This document shows positions 34,966 to 46,535 of a DNA stretch of 64,000 bases, one piece after another. The notes under the pieces are model-generated. The model was not told the origin of the DNA. It saw nothing but the letters and a program-made list of their open reading frames with translations, and did no database searches. Each line of letters starts with the position of its first letter. Within the stretch, counting starts at the first letter, position 1. A program made the translations under genes and the position numbers. Source of the stretch: Trema orientale (taxonomy: Eukaryota > Streptophyta > Magnoliopsida > Rosales > Cannabaceae); the NCBI GenBank assembly GCA_002914845.1, contig JXTC01000393.1, positions 237,885 to 301,884 on the forward strand. The letters run 5' to 3'.

Positions 34966-36977
34966 ATGTCACAGAACGGTGGAGATCAGGCCATGGCAAG
35001 CAAAGATGAAGGAGACAACATGGCTGCTTGGCTTCTTGGTATCGAAACGCTTAAGATTCAACCATATCCTCTACCAACTCTGGGTAACGTTCTCCTTTTC
35101 TTTGTTTATTTCTTTTTAGTATATTATGTTAATTTAATCAGTGTAGATAATCAAATGGATAACAATTTCTCCCTTCGAGGGAAAAAAAAAAAAAGAAAAA
35201 AGAAAAACGATAAGAGTATAATCGTTGTTGACCAAATTGTAATCACATGAATCATGAACTCCCGTAGAAACATTTTCTTCAGACTTCTGATTTGAGCTAT
35301 GAACTAAAGCTAGTCTTTAATCTCTAGTTTTAAGTTAAGCCTGTATTCCCCATCTTATTATTATTATTTTTTTTCCGGCCAAATTTATAATTTTGTACTT
35401 CTAATTTTGTTCGACTCTTTTTACAAAACTCGTGTACTTTTAGGACCTCGTGATGTTAAAGTTCGGGTAAAAGCTCTGGGTATATGTGGAAGTGACATTC
35501 ATCACTTCAAGGTGATATGTTCCCCTAGTCATTTACCTAATTATATATTGCTCATACATATATTAACTTTCTATTTTGATACCCCTCTTACTTACTAAAT
35601 TAAACTGTTTGCTTCAAATGCTGTGTGTGTTAAAATGAAAAGACAATGAGATGTGCAAATTTTATAGTAAAAAAGCCAATGGTATTAGGACACGAGTGTG
35701 CGGGAGTGATTGAAGAAGTAGGCAGCGAGGTGAAGAATCTAGAGGTGGGTGATCGTGTAGCATTAGAGCCCGGAATCAGCTGCCGCCAGTGCCATCTCTG
35801 CAAAAGTGGTCGCTACAATCTTTGCCCCAAAATGAAATTTTTTGGTTCTCCTCCAACTAATGGTTCTCTTGCCAACAAGGTCTTCTTCAACTCTGAACTT
35901 TTAGAAGCTTTGTAGTCTGCATTTTGGTTTGCTCTGTCAATTCTTCATGTCTTAATCAACACTCAAAGAAGACCTATAATTTCGATAATAATATCAAGAA
36001 CAAGAATGTTTGAGGTAACGGGTCTTTGTTTGAGTACTCTTAATATCTACTTGCTTGGGCAGGTGGTGCACCCAGCAGATTTGTGTTTTAAGTTACCTGA
36101 AAATGTAAGTTTGGAAGAAGGTGCAATGTGTGAACCGCTGAGCGTTGGTGTTCATGCTTGTCGCCGAGCAACTATAAGTCCAGAGACCAACGTATTGATC
36201 ATGGGAGCTGGACCAATAGGCCTTGTTACTCTGCTAGTTGCTCGTGCGTTTGGAGCTCCTAGAATCATCATAACTGACGTTGATGATTGCAGATTGTCGA
36301 TTGCAAAAAGCCTTGGCGCAGATAAGACTGTTTTAGTTTCAACAAACATCCAGGTTCTTTGATCTTCCCTTGAGTCTTTTTTCAACCCGAATCTTTGATG
36401 GAAACGTATCTGAGTGGTGATGTTCAACAGGATGTAAGTAAAGAGGTGGAGGAAATACAAAATGCCATGGGTTCTGGCATTGATGTGAGCTTTGATTGTG
36501 TTGGCTATAACAAAACCATGTCAACAGCTTTGAATGCTACTCGTTCGGGTGGGAAAGTTTGCCTCATTGGTTTAGCTCAGAGCGAGATGACTGCCCCTAT
36601 TACCCCTGCTGCTGCAAGGTAATTCGACTTCTAACAGTTAAAAATGCCGTTGGACATGACTGAATTTTCTCTGGTTCTCCTGGCAATGAAAGAACATGAC
36701 TCAACATATTATTTGGAATTTTTAAGCTAAAAATGTTTAATCTTGTTCTTTACAACTACTAATTTCGGGTTTGTTCGGTAACAGGGAAGTTGATATAATT
36801 GGAATATTTCGCTATAGGAATACCTGGCCACTCTGCATCGAGTTGTTAAGGACTGGTAAGATTGATGTAAAGCCACTGATAACCCACAGATTTGGGTTCT
36901 CACAGAAGGAGGTTGAAGATGCTTTTGAAACTAGTGCTGGTAGGGGCAATGCCATCAAGGTTATGTTTAATCTCTAA
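34966..36977 (+). CDS. Class II sorbitol dehydrogenase, L-idonate 5-dehydrogenase-like
   Basis: Six exons: 34966-35083, 35444-35511, 35643-35879, 36063-36353, 36431-36618, 36785-36977; 364 aa. The ATG at 34966 is the first in frame (earlier open codons lack ATG). Catalytic-zinc site [11 protein letters not shown] and GHE, structural-zinc cysteines [15 protein letters not shown], and Rossmann phrase GAGPIGLV with TDVDD are intact, so an active enzyme is expected. It differs from its neighbour where class II enzymes do: HHFK for [13 protein letters not shown] for [16 protein letters not shown] for MGHSEMT. In grapevine the class II enzyme is the L-idonate dehydrogenase of tartaric acid synthesis; that comparison is from memory, and the substrate here is inferred. 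The exon pattern equals that of the class I gene, so the two arose by duplication. CRQC in place of CWRC and KKPMVLGHE are lineage differences. Its 3' end faces the PPR gene. Confidence 0.93.
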
Positions 36978-37093
36978 AGAGCTCACCTGATGAGTTTCAG
37001 AAGAATTCCAGTGCCACTACCAACAGCTTTGTGTCCACAATAACCCACTTGATGTGCTAATATCTGTACTTGTACATACATTTCCCTTTGTTC

Positions 37094-37099
37094 AATAAA
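37094..37099 (+). terminator. Polyadenylation signal AATAAA of the class II SDH gene
   Basis: AATAAA 117 bases after the SDH stop codon and only 17 bases before the stop codon of the opposite-strand PPR gene. Cleavage 10-30 bases further on would make the two mRNAs overlap at their 3' ends. Confidence 0.55.
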
Positions 37100-37115
37100 A
37101 TGTTGATCCTGTGAG

Positions 37116-38921
37116 TTATCTGTTTGATGTAAAACCATCGATTTCGATGGAGCTATAACCATATGGCTTCTGCACATTGCTCCCATCGATCAATTTTCTC
37201 ATTTTTTCAACATCATCCCATCTATCAATACCCGCATAAGTATTTGATGAAAGAACATAATTCCCACCATTGCATGGATCCACTTCAAGAAGCTTGTTTG
37301 TGACAACCTCAGCTAGGGCCACATTCCCATAAAGCTTACAAGCATTCAACAAAATTCTCCAAACAACATCATCCGGATCCACAGGCATTTTGATTATAAA
37401 CTCGTATGCCTTCTCAAGATTGCCAGAGCGGCTCAGGAGATCCACAACGCAACCGTAGTGTTTCATTTCTGGTTTGAGTCCATAAACATTTTCCATACTC
37501 TGAAAATATTCCAACCCTTTATCTACCAATCCAGTGTGAGCACAGGCTAGTAAAATCCCAACAAATGCTCCATGGGTTGGTCGTCTACCCTCTTTTAACA
37601 TTTGTGAGAAGAGTTCAAGTGCCAAATTTGCAAACCCGTTCACAGCAAGACCTGAAATTACTGAAGTCCATGAAACTGAGTCTTTTATTTTCATATCCTG
37701 AAATACCTTTAATGCCTTCTCAGCCACTCCACATTTGCAATACATGTCGATCAAAGCATTTCCAACCCAAGTATCAGTTTTCACACGATGGTCAACCATA
37801 AATTCGTGGATAGCCTCTCCAACATCGAGTGAACCGAGATGAGCACAAGCTGAAATCACACTAGATATTGTTATTTCGTCTGGTTTCACCTTAGCTGCCA
37901 TCATTTCTTGAAAAAGCCTCACCGCCTCAGCATGTCGGTTGGCTTGGGAGTAACCGGTGATCATAGCAGTCCAAGACACCACATCCCTTTTGGGCATCTC
38001 ATTGAAAAGTTCCCTTGCAACTACTAAATTTTCCACTTTTGAATATCCCATGATCAACGCGTTCCATGAAACTACATTCCTTTCGCGCATTTTATCAAAC
38101 ATTTCCCGCGCTAAATTCACCAAACCACGCCTCCCGTACATATCAATTATGGTATTTCCCAAATACACATCAGTTCCCACATGATTCTCCTCTATATATT
38201 TGACTAAAGAGTCTGCGGTTTCATATTGGCCCACGTAACTGCAAGCTAAAATAACTTTCATCATCGTCACAGAGTCAGGCCTCACATTTGCAGCCTGCAT
38301 TGCTTCAAAAAGATCCAAAACCTCCTTAAACCGATTCCACTTCGTATACCCACAAATCAACGAGTTCCAAGAAACCAAATCTCTTTCAGTCATTTCATCA
38401 AACATTTTCTGTGCCAAACCCAATTCACCACAAGAAGCATACATATGAATCAAAGCATTTCCAACAAAAAGATACGTCTCGAAACCAAGTTTCAGAGCAT
38501 GAATATGAACCTTTTGGCCATGTAAAACATCAGAAACTCGAGCACAAGCCTTGAGAACATAGATAAAGGTCAGGTTGTTCCCAATCAATCCCTGGCGATA
38601 CATACGGCTGTACATGTGCATTGCTTCACTTGGCTGGTCACTCTGTGACAGTCCACGGATCATGTTATTCCAAACTAGCAATGTGGGTCGCTCAATTTGG
38701 TCAAACACTAAGTGGGCTTTGTCCAAAGTTGGTGGAGATAAAGCATAAGCTTTGATGACCTGAGAGATTGAATATGGGTCTTTGTGAAGGTTTGCTCTGA
38801 TCAAGAGGGCGTGGAGCTCTTTGATGGAGTTCATTGACATTGATTTCTTCGCTACTAGCTTTGATGGTTGATTCGCCGCTAATGTACCCAAGAATCGTGT
38901 AATGGGTCTCGCAAGTTTCAT
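37116..38921 (-). CDS. Pentatricopeptide repeat protein, PLS class with E domain
   Basis: Intronless 601-aa protein. The frame is open to a TTG at 38933 but the first ATG is 38921 (MKLARPITRFLG). The N-terminus, rich in Arg, Lys, Ser and free of acidic residues for about 30 residues, resembles a mitochondrial or plastid presequence. From about residue 35 the chain is made of P, L and S type repeats; recurring phrases such as VFDQI, LVSWNSLICGYTK, VVSWNALIMGYSK, VVSWTAMITGYSQ and PDEITISSVISACAHLG are typical. The C-terminus (MKHYGCVVDLLSRSG, DPDDVVWRILLNACK, NYVLSSNTYAG, YSSIEIDG) is an E domain; there is no DYW domain. Such proteins bind organelle RNA at specific bases, usually for C-to-U editing, with a partner supplying the DYW deaminase. 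The exact orthologue is not recognised. The stop codon is 139 bp from that of the convergent SDH gene. Confidence 0.95.
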   Translation of the reverse strand: MKLARPITRFLGTLAANQPSKLVAKKSMSMNSIKELHALLIRANLHKDPYSISQVIKAYALSPPTLDKAHLVFDQIERPTLLVWNNMIRGLSQSDQPSEAMHMYSRMYRQGLIGNNLTFIYVLKACARVSDVLHGQKVHIHALKLGFETYLFVGNALIHMYASCGELGLAQKMFDEMTERDLVSWNSLICGYTKWNRFKEVLDLFEAMQAANVRPDSVTMMKVILACSYVGQYETADSLVKYIEENHVGTDVYLGNTIIDMYGRRGLVNLAREMFDKMRERNVVSWNALIMGYSKVENLVVARELFNEMPKRDVVSWTAMITGYSQANRHAEAVRLFQEMMAAKVKPDEITISSVISACAHLGSLDVGEAIHEFMVDHRVKTDTWVGNALIDMYCKCGVAEKALKVFQDMKIKDSVSWTSVISGLAVNGFANLALELFSQMLKEGRRPTHGAFVGILLACAHTGLVDKGLEYFQSMENVYGLKPEMKHYGCVVDLLSRSGNLEKAYEFIIKMPVDPDDVVWRILLNACKLYGNVALAEVVTNKLLEVDPCNGGNYVLSSNTYAGIDRWDDVEKMRKLIDGSNVQKPYGYSSIEIDGFTSNR

Positions 38922-41900
38922 GCTTTGCAACACATGAAAACACTTGTACTTGGCCTAGTATTAACGACAAAAATTCGCGTTTACGAAGTCCAACAAATTC
39001 ACGTTTAGAGTTTACTTAAATATTCCTTCGACAAATGACAATAAAAAAGAATTTTATTTGCAAAATGAACATCTTTCATTTTAGATTGACCGACTATCAG
39101 TTTAAAAATAAAGTCGTTGAATATGAGAATAAAGTTCAATCAAGACTAGGGGAGGGGGTGTTCGTGGCCGGTTTGGTCGATTTAAAATATTAATTTGTAA
39201 ATTAGATTATAGGTATGGTTTGACCAATTTGTCAAACCGTATATACTAGTCAGAATGTATTTATATTTTGAATTACAGTTTGGGTGATTTTCATATTTTA
39301 AATAATACAAATATCAACTAAATATATTTCAAATAATGATACATAAAGAGTAATCTTAGTATAATCCAAATATTTAAATAAAAAAGAACATACTTAAAAC
39401 TTATAATCAAATTAAAAATTCTAATCATTTCAAACTTAAGTAAAATCCAAATCGAAATATAAGTTCATTCTTAAAATCCAGAATACAAGTTACAACAAAA
39501 TCATAAATCTTTAGTGAGATAGCTTAATAACAGTAATACACGCCACAATAATAATAAAAGCTTCAAACTTCAACTTAAGAAGCTGCAAAAACGAACTTAT
39601 ATTACACATATAAAAAAAATACATATTATAAGTACTATTGCAATAAAAACTACAAATTTATCTGGATGATTTGGTTGGAAATCAAACATATTTTTTCTAA
39701 TCCGCAAACCAAACTAAATCGTTCAGTTTGCTATTTTTTCAATCCTTCATGGGCTGTAAATGTGTTACAACTATGCAGATTGGTATGGATTGGTCTAGAT
39801 TAGCCGGTTTCCACAGTTTTGTAGTTATTTTGAATACCCTTCCTCAAGACATTTTGCAAATAAATAAAAGTTTTCTTTGTGATATTCCTTTAAATTTATT
39901 TTGCCCAGATAGTCTTACTTAAAATTTATATTTGCTTGCAGGCGAGTACTCTGGCAAAATGACAATATGGAAAATTTTTATTTATAAAATAAGACCATCT
40001 CCAATGCATTCATCCGAAAAAAGATATGGTAAATTCATATTTAGCATGATATGTTAAATTTAGCACACACTTTTTAAATTTTACTCCATTAATGCATACA
40101 TGCTAAAAATAATGTATTTTATATTTAATTATTATTTTTATTTACAAGATACATGTTTTCAACTATAAAATCTTCTAATTAATAATAAAAACTCCATTAC
40201 ACTTGTAAATTATATGAATAATGTTCTTTATTTTATGAAATATGTGAGCAGCAAAATAGAAAATGAGAGTTCAAATTTATAGAAATTTAGTGAGGATAAA
40301 ATTGTAAATAAAATTTAGATAAAAGAAAAAAAATTAAACATATCAACTTTGGCCATATTGTGAGATGTATACATATTTATATTTCAAAATAATGATAATA
40401 TTGTAAACTTTAATCATGCTATAATGGTAGTATTGTAAATTTAAATATATGCTAATGGCAGTATTGTAAATTTAAACACATACTACAATGGTAATATTAT
40501 TAATTTACACACATGTTAAAATTTGAAATATGCTATTCTTTGTGTTATATTTAATAAAACATTAAATATATACTAAAAATTATATTAAAATATGACATGC
40601 CATTGGAGAGGCATTTTTGAACAATGCTAGAAAAATTTTAACTATAATATTGGCATGAGTTATATAACACTCTTATTAAAGATGTTCTAACCATCTTTCA
40701 ATTTACATCAATAAAAATAAGGTCACTACTTATGAAAATAAAGCTTGCTCAAATCATTTTGTAAAAAAAAATTTTGGGCATCACTTTCCCTTTCTTTTAG
40801 AGTCAGTTTGCCTAAATACTCCTTACAGGCTGTATAGAACTCTTTCTCTTCCTTCCTTCCTCTTGAAATAATTTTTTTTTTCTAATAAATAAACATTTGA
40901 TGGGCTCACAATTCGTGTCAATGGCTCGTATTCATGTCATGTCAATGCACAAATTGACAAGTATAACAATGTATATCTCAATCCTAATCCGACCTGCCAT
41001 AAATATTAATTTAAACTCGACTTAGTTATAAATAATTTAACCAGACACGACTTATATAATCAGTTTATTCTGATGGGTCATATTTTGGTCAAATTAACTC
41101 AACAAAATCCTTCAACCCGTTTAATCTAAATTAAATAAAATATCCATTTTCTTTAATACATTCAACATAAATTCACACATGCTACACAACTTTAAAGTAC
41201 AAATATATAATAAAAAAATAGATCCACATAAAATCTCAATACATATGCACAATAAAGTTTTTGGTTATAGTAAAAATCTCAACATAAATAGCAAAAATAT
41301 AAAAATTTATTAATATTTTTATATAGGTGTTTATATGAGTCATATACGGATTGACCCGAAAATAACCTGTTAAATGAAAGGGTCATTGCTGGTCAATTTT
41401 TGATTACGTTAATTAATCGTGTTTCATAGGTCAACTCGATTGTGATTTGAACTCATTTATGGAAAACCCAAACACGCTTATTTCGTGCAGTTTTTGAGTT
41501 GTGTTATTGTGTTATGTTCTAAATTGTAACTCTAGCTCAACTCTAATCTGGCTTTGTAGGTTATGGATCCATTATGAAAAAATTACACAAGCTCATTTAA
41601 TTATTTCTAACAGCTATTTTCTTTTTGGCTCTAATTTATACCACTTTTTCTCACAAAAAAATATGTTTTGTTTGTTGGTCGTGTTTACAATTGCGAATAA
41701 GAAATTTAGTTGAAAGTGGTAGTTATCAAAGTATTAAAAAGATGGTATTGGGCCACCCAACCCAAGTTTTGTATTCTTAATTTCCACTTCTTACATGGAT
41801 TCTTTGAGCACTAAGAAGTTGGTATGGCTTCTAGGAAGCTAGTGAAGTGTGCTAGTCTTCCGATCATTTATTCTTTAAAAGAAAAAAAAGAAGAAGAATA

Positions 41901-43193
41901 GGGTCTTCCATCCAATAATATAAAGTTAATTTGAGATATCAAAGCTGAAGGGATTAAATAAAGCTGGCCATAATTATAGATTAATTGAAAATTGCGTTCG
42001 TCGACTTTGGTGGTTTTTAGCCATTGGGCATTGGTCACTATATATGTGGAAGAGTATTATTACCAGGATGTCACATCCAAATCTTATAGTGGTAATCTTG
42101 TGGCTGAAGCCAAGATAATGGCCGTTATGGCGGTGCAGGTCACCAATTTTATCACGCAAACCATAAATCTTTTCTATTTGCTTCATATATATATATATAT
42201 CAATTCATTGGAAATTTTTTTTTGACTGTACTATGTTACTGTTAAGATTTTTTTATGGAATTAATAATGGGAATAATGGGTAGTGACGCATATTTAAAGC
42301 CAGTATTATCTTCAGGTAATTCTTTTGTTAAAAAAAAAAACATTTCTTGAGTACTACTTTTTGTAGATGGAATTAATAATTGCCTGTGTTCCTGTTAACG
42401 TGTCCTTTTTTTTTTTCCCAAGGGTACTAATTATCTCAAGAGAGTTTGGTGAATAAATTATTGATTCCATTGCATGAAAGAGTCATCCTACAATTAGTGG
42501 ATTTATCAAAATCCTTTTAACTCACTGCACTTTGTCCCAAACCAAACATAAATGGTTGTGACCCTTCAACAATTCATTAAAGTTAAACCAATAAAGTGTT
42601 CTTAGTCTCCTAGGCTCCTAGCAAACTGGGTCTGATTACAAAGTTCTTCAAGAAAAAAAAAATTATTATTCGAGTGGCCCTTTCTGCATGCAAATTAATA
42701 CATGTGTAGTCTAGCTCTTGATGTAAACTAATTATATTCAGAAACTATCTTGTAATTAATATAAACTAAACAGGCGGAGGAGGAACCGAATTTTAATTTG
42801 CCAATAGATTGCTTGATCAGGTTATAGGGAGGCTACCTGGAGACTAATGGATTAATTAGCCCAATGTCCTCGTTGACAATCTTCTAAAGTCGACCACAGA
42901 AGAAGCATTAATTTAATTCCTATTTTTGCTAATGAGATAGAGGAAACGGTTAGGAACGGCTTATAGTTTAGCACTTTAGCTTGTTCACTTAAGACTTACA
43001 AATAGATAAAAGATTATCTCTGTATTTGTTGACGATGCTTGTGCATAAATTACTTATTTAATATTAAACCCGTTTCTGAAAGGGACCTGGTCCAAATGTT
43101 AGGTTGGTATAAGAAAAAAATTAGGTAGCTTCACTAATAGACTATTTTTTTTTTTTCTTTTTGGGATTTAAATGGCTTCATTAATCATCACTA
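38922..43193. other. Long AT-rich intergenic region with decayed TIR elements
   Basis: No gene found. About 39155-39760 starts with GGTGTTCGTGGCCGGTTTGG and ends with AACCAAACTAAATCG-like text, reminiscent of non-autonomous hAT elements. About 40900-41530 carries phrases (cgtgtcaatgg, ctcgtattcatgtcatgtc, gggtcat, taacctgttaaat) shared with the TIR element at 47.56-48.28 kb and is probably an old copy. The rest (41540-43180) shows nothing I can name. Confidence 0.45.
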
Positions 43194-43605
43194 GAGTGGC
43201 AAAATGGGCCCATCCCGCTCATAACGAGCTAAAGAGATGGACGAGCCGGGCCGACCAGTCAAAAAAAGTGGGCTGGATTAAGCCGCAAAAGGAAAAATAA
43301 AGTTCGACCTGTTAGCTCACCGGACTTTTAGGCGGGCCAAGGCCGGGTCGGGCCCGAAACGGACTAGTTCGTTTTTTTTTCCTACAATAAGGGCCCGGAA
43401 TTCTGAGCCTTAAAAAAAGTTACAATAACAAGAGCCCAAAATGAGCCCGAAAAAAAAAGAGCCAGGCCGAGATTCCCAAGCCCAGCCCGGCCTTAGGAGT
43501 CGGGCTGGGCTCGGTCCGAGCTCGCCCGTGAACGGGTCGGCCCGGCCCGGCCCGCAGGCTACGATAATGGCTGTGGGCCGGCTTGTTAGGTCCGATTGCC
43601 ACATC
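43194..43605. mobile_element. GC-rich non-autonomous TIR transposon with 12-bp TSD
   Basis: A 412-bp unit rich in GGGCC, CCCGG and GGCCGGG strings. Left end GAGTGGCAAAATGGGCC; the right end read inwards on the other strand is GATGTGGCAATCGGACC (13 of 17 matching after one-base shifts). It is flanked by TAATCATCACTA (43182-43193) and TAATCATTACTA (43606-43617), an 11 of 12 match. The GTGGCAA terminus recalls non-autonomous hAT or Mutator-like elements. No coding capacity. Confidence 0.75.
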
Positions 43606-43627
43606 TAATCATTACTAATATTCCACA

Positions 43628-43850
43628 CATATATATATGGTTACTAATCTAGTAGGTATTTTTTTTTAGTCATTGGATCATCATCTAACGGCTATAATGA
43701 TATACATAAAAAGACGTGTATTATTAATGCTATTTTTCTTACTTTATCTTATAAAAAAGTGCACATGATAAATTTTAACCGACAAAAACGATACTTATGT
43801 ATGTATGGTTAAAAAAAAAATTTACTGAATTAATGCCATATATATATATG
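43628..43850. mobile_element. MITE family M, copy 2
   Basis: Left end TA-rich then ggttactaatctagtaggtatttt; core AGTCATTGGATCATCATCT; right end ...tttactgaattaatgcc then (TA)n. About 210 bp; it lacks the first internal acctatgtgtaggt duplication seen in copies 1 and 3. Confidence 0.75.
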
Positions 43851-44607
43851 TGTGTACGTGTATATGTAGCCTGTGCTTGGGACGAAAAGATTGTCGCGTG
43901 TGTATGCCGAGCTATCGTACTTCGTCAATCGTCACTATACCACTTGAAAACTAAAACTAAGGATTAAAATAATAAAAACAAGGGGATATGTGGGGTATGC
44001 AACCAAAACCTAATCGTTACGTATTAACTTAAACCGAATTTTTTTAATACACGGGAAAGAGAAGTTATTAACTCTTAAAAAAATTAATAAAAAAGGAAAA
44101 AGAACAAAAACAAAAAGGAGATAATTATTGTGGTGAACTACGTACGTATTTTAAATGCATTTGCTTGACCGGTGAAATAATTGTCCTGGATTTGAAATTT
44201 TAGGCAAGAATACAGAATCATTATGGGTAGGGTTTGGACTTTGGAGATTTGCTAATACAAATTAAGAATAATTACAATAATTATGATGACTAGGACAATA
44301 TTGATGAAGATATCATGAAGTTTCTTAATGCAATGAATTAAATAAAGAACAGGTCTTAATCAAATTACAAATTATTTTGTTGTTTGAAAGAGACTTTAAT
44401 GTTGTTTCCCATGGCGAATATATGTTATCTCAGTCGTTGGGATGGTATAGACACTCCCATGAATGTCACGTTAAATACAAAAATAAGTGGACCAAACATG
44501 AAGATTAAAATTGCATTAATACATTGTAGTCTTCTCTTTGGATGTGAATTAGATAGAAGCACGCTCGGTTATTATAAATTGATTCTCTATTTATTTATTC
44601 ATTTGTT

Positions 44608-44866
44608 ATATATATATATGGTTGTCAATCCAGTAGGTATTTTTTTTTTTTTACCTATATGTAGGTACTTTTTTTTAGCCGTTGGATCATCATCTAATAG
44701 TGATCCAACAGACATAATGAAGTGCATGAAAAAACATGCATCATTAATGTTATTTCTCTCTCTTACTTTTTAATATAAAAAAATGTGGAAGAAAAATTTT
44801 CATTGGCCAAAATGGTAAAAAAAAAAAAAAATTCCTGCTGGATTGATGCCGTATATATATATATAT
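44608..44866. mobile_element. MITE family M, copy 3
   Basis: Left (TA)n then GGTTGTCAATCCAGTAGGTA; core AGCCGTTGGATCATCATCT; then aatgaagtgcatg and ttttcattggcc; right ctggattgatgcc then (TA)n. The best-preserved copy in the window, about 250 bp. Confidence 0.8.
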
Positions 44867-45381
44867 ACATACACACCCACATTCAAACCTGTAGTAATCT
44901 AAGATTTGTCACATTAATAAATTATCCTTTCATTATTAATACACATATAGGTCAGTATAGCCTAAAATATTTGGGATATCAACAACTTAATTGGCTGATG
45001 AATCATCTTCTTGGCATACAAAATAGAAATTATGAGGCATGATTTAAAAACGAATTTGCATTAATGTACGTATCTTCCGAAGAAAAATTAACGCTCTATC
45101 TCTTTCCTTTTAAAAAAAATATGTATTTTGCTTAACTAATTTGTCCTTATTTTCTGGCCAATATGATCTAGAAAATTCAAAGTAAAAGCATATGAATGGA
45201 CATATAATAAAGGAATAATACAAAAAAACTCTTCCTTAGTTCCTATTGTCGCTTTAGTTCCTATTGTTGCTTAGATACCACTTTACACTCAATGTTCTCA
45301 AGAAAACATCATTGTTTTGTAAAAGAGGACAAAAGTACTCCCTGCTCCCTAACTTTTTGGTAGGAACTAGTTCTTAATTAC

Positions 45382-45382
<1 letters not shown>
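44867..45382. other. Intergenic spacer
   Basis: AT-rich, no gene or named element seen. A near-duplicate pair ttcctattgtcgctt and ttcctattgttgctt lies at about 45239 and 45258. Confidence 0.5.
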
Positions 45383-45424
<42 letters not shown>

Positions 45425-45465
45425 TATTATTATTATTATTGTTATTATTATTATTATTATTATTT
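45383..45465. repeat. Mirror microsatellite (AAT)n then (ATT)n
   Basis: About 13 ATA/AAT units run directly into about 13 ATT units with one G interruption near 45441. The two halves are reverse complements, so the tract is a near-perfect palindrome able to form a hairpin. Confidence 0.9.
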
Positions 45466-45646
45466 CAGGAAAATGCCAATAATGCTCTTCTGTTAATAGT
45501 CAAAACTAATTGGTTTTTTTTTTTAGGCCGGTTTAAATGTCTAGTAGTTTTTGTCTATTTTTCTTATAAGAAAAAATAGAATCCGAAAATTTTTCTTTAC
45601 TAAACCGGTTTTAGTTTGAGTTTAGATATTATTAAATATTTGTAGA

Positions 45647-46005
45647 GATATTATCATTTTTATACTTTGTATTTTCACACTTTGTTCAAATTATATATTG
45701 TATTTTGATTATTATCAATATTATCTATTAGATTTGAAATATGTTACAAATTTATATCCTGACACCAATTTAGGGCATAATTTACCGAGATGTCGTTTAA
45801 AAAATTAAAAATAAATTGTATAAAAACTTATCCAAGAATAAATTTTTTAAATCATCTTGATAAATAATTAATTTCTTTTATAAATTGGTGTCAGAGTATA
45901 AATTTATAACATATTTTAAATTTAATGATCAAGATTGATATTAACCAAAACATAATGTTTAAACTGAACAAAGTGTCAAAATATAAAGTATAAAAGTGAT
46001 ACTAA
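45647..46005. repeat. Foldback element with about 125-bp arms
   Basis: Bases 45647-45772 and the reverse complement of 45881-46005 align along their whole length, sharing ttttatacttt, cactttgttca, atatcaat or close variants, aaatatgtta and finally TGACACCAATTTA. By eye about four in five bases match. A 108-bp loop lies between. No coding potential. Confidence 0.75.
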
Positions 46006-46535
46006 CCCATATTTTTACCATGTTTTTGGCTATGAAGTTAGGGATATATAAAAGTCGTAAAATTTAAAGAGTTTAGTTTAACTTTAAAAAAAAAAAAAAT
46101 AAATGGATACTTTTTCTTTTTTCGAAAGGAGAGGTCCGAGATAATAATTTTTGGTTCCATCAGAACAAATTGTGAAAATTAAGCATTATTTAGCCATACT
46201 GAAAGAGGAATTTTTGCTTTTCGAAAAAAAAAAACGAGTTTTTGATGTTTATTTATAATAACATAATGATACTGCTAGCTAGCACAGTAGTACTAGTGTT
46301 GGAATCAGGAGTTTCACGAGGCGTAAACTAGTCGATTGATGATGATGATGAGCTGTGAAAGGCAAATTAGGATGGTTGAAAGAAAATACATCACGGTATT
46401 AACTGTTAATTTGGATTGGCATTAACCCTATCGAAAAATACTATTGTAAACATGTTGTAAATATCAAATAGATTGATATAAACGCCACTATTAACTCAAG
46501 CAGACATAACAAATTTCATATGTTTATACGTATAC

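Noticed and set aside
37565..38184. Open + strand frames inside the PPR gene
   Set aside because: They lie opposite a clear 601-aa PPR coding sequence and show no domain of their own.
43410..43604. Two - strand open frames in the GC-rich island
   Set aside because: They are Gly/Pro/Arg-rich translations of GGGCC repeats in a TIR element, overlapping in two frames; not a gene.
45360..45470. CRISPR-like or satellite array
   Set aside because: The repeat is a trinucleotide microsatellite without spacers.
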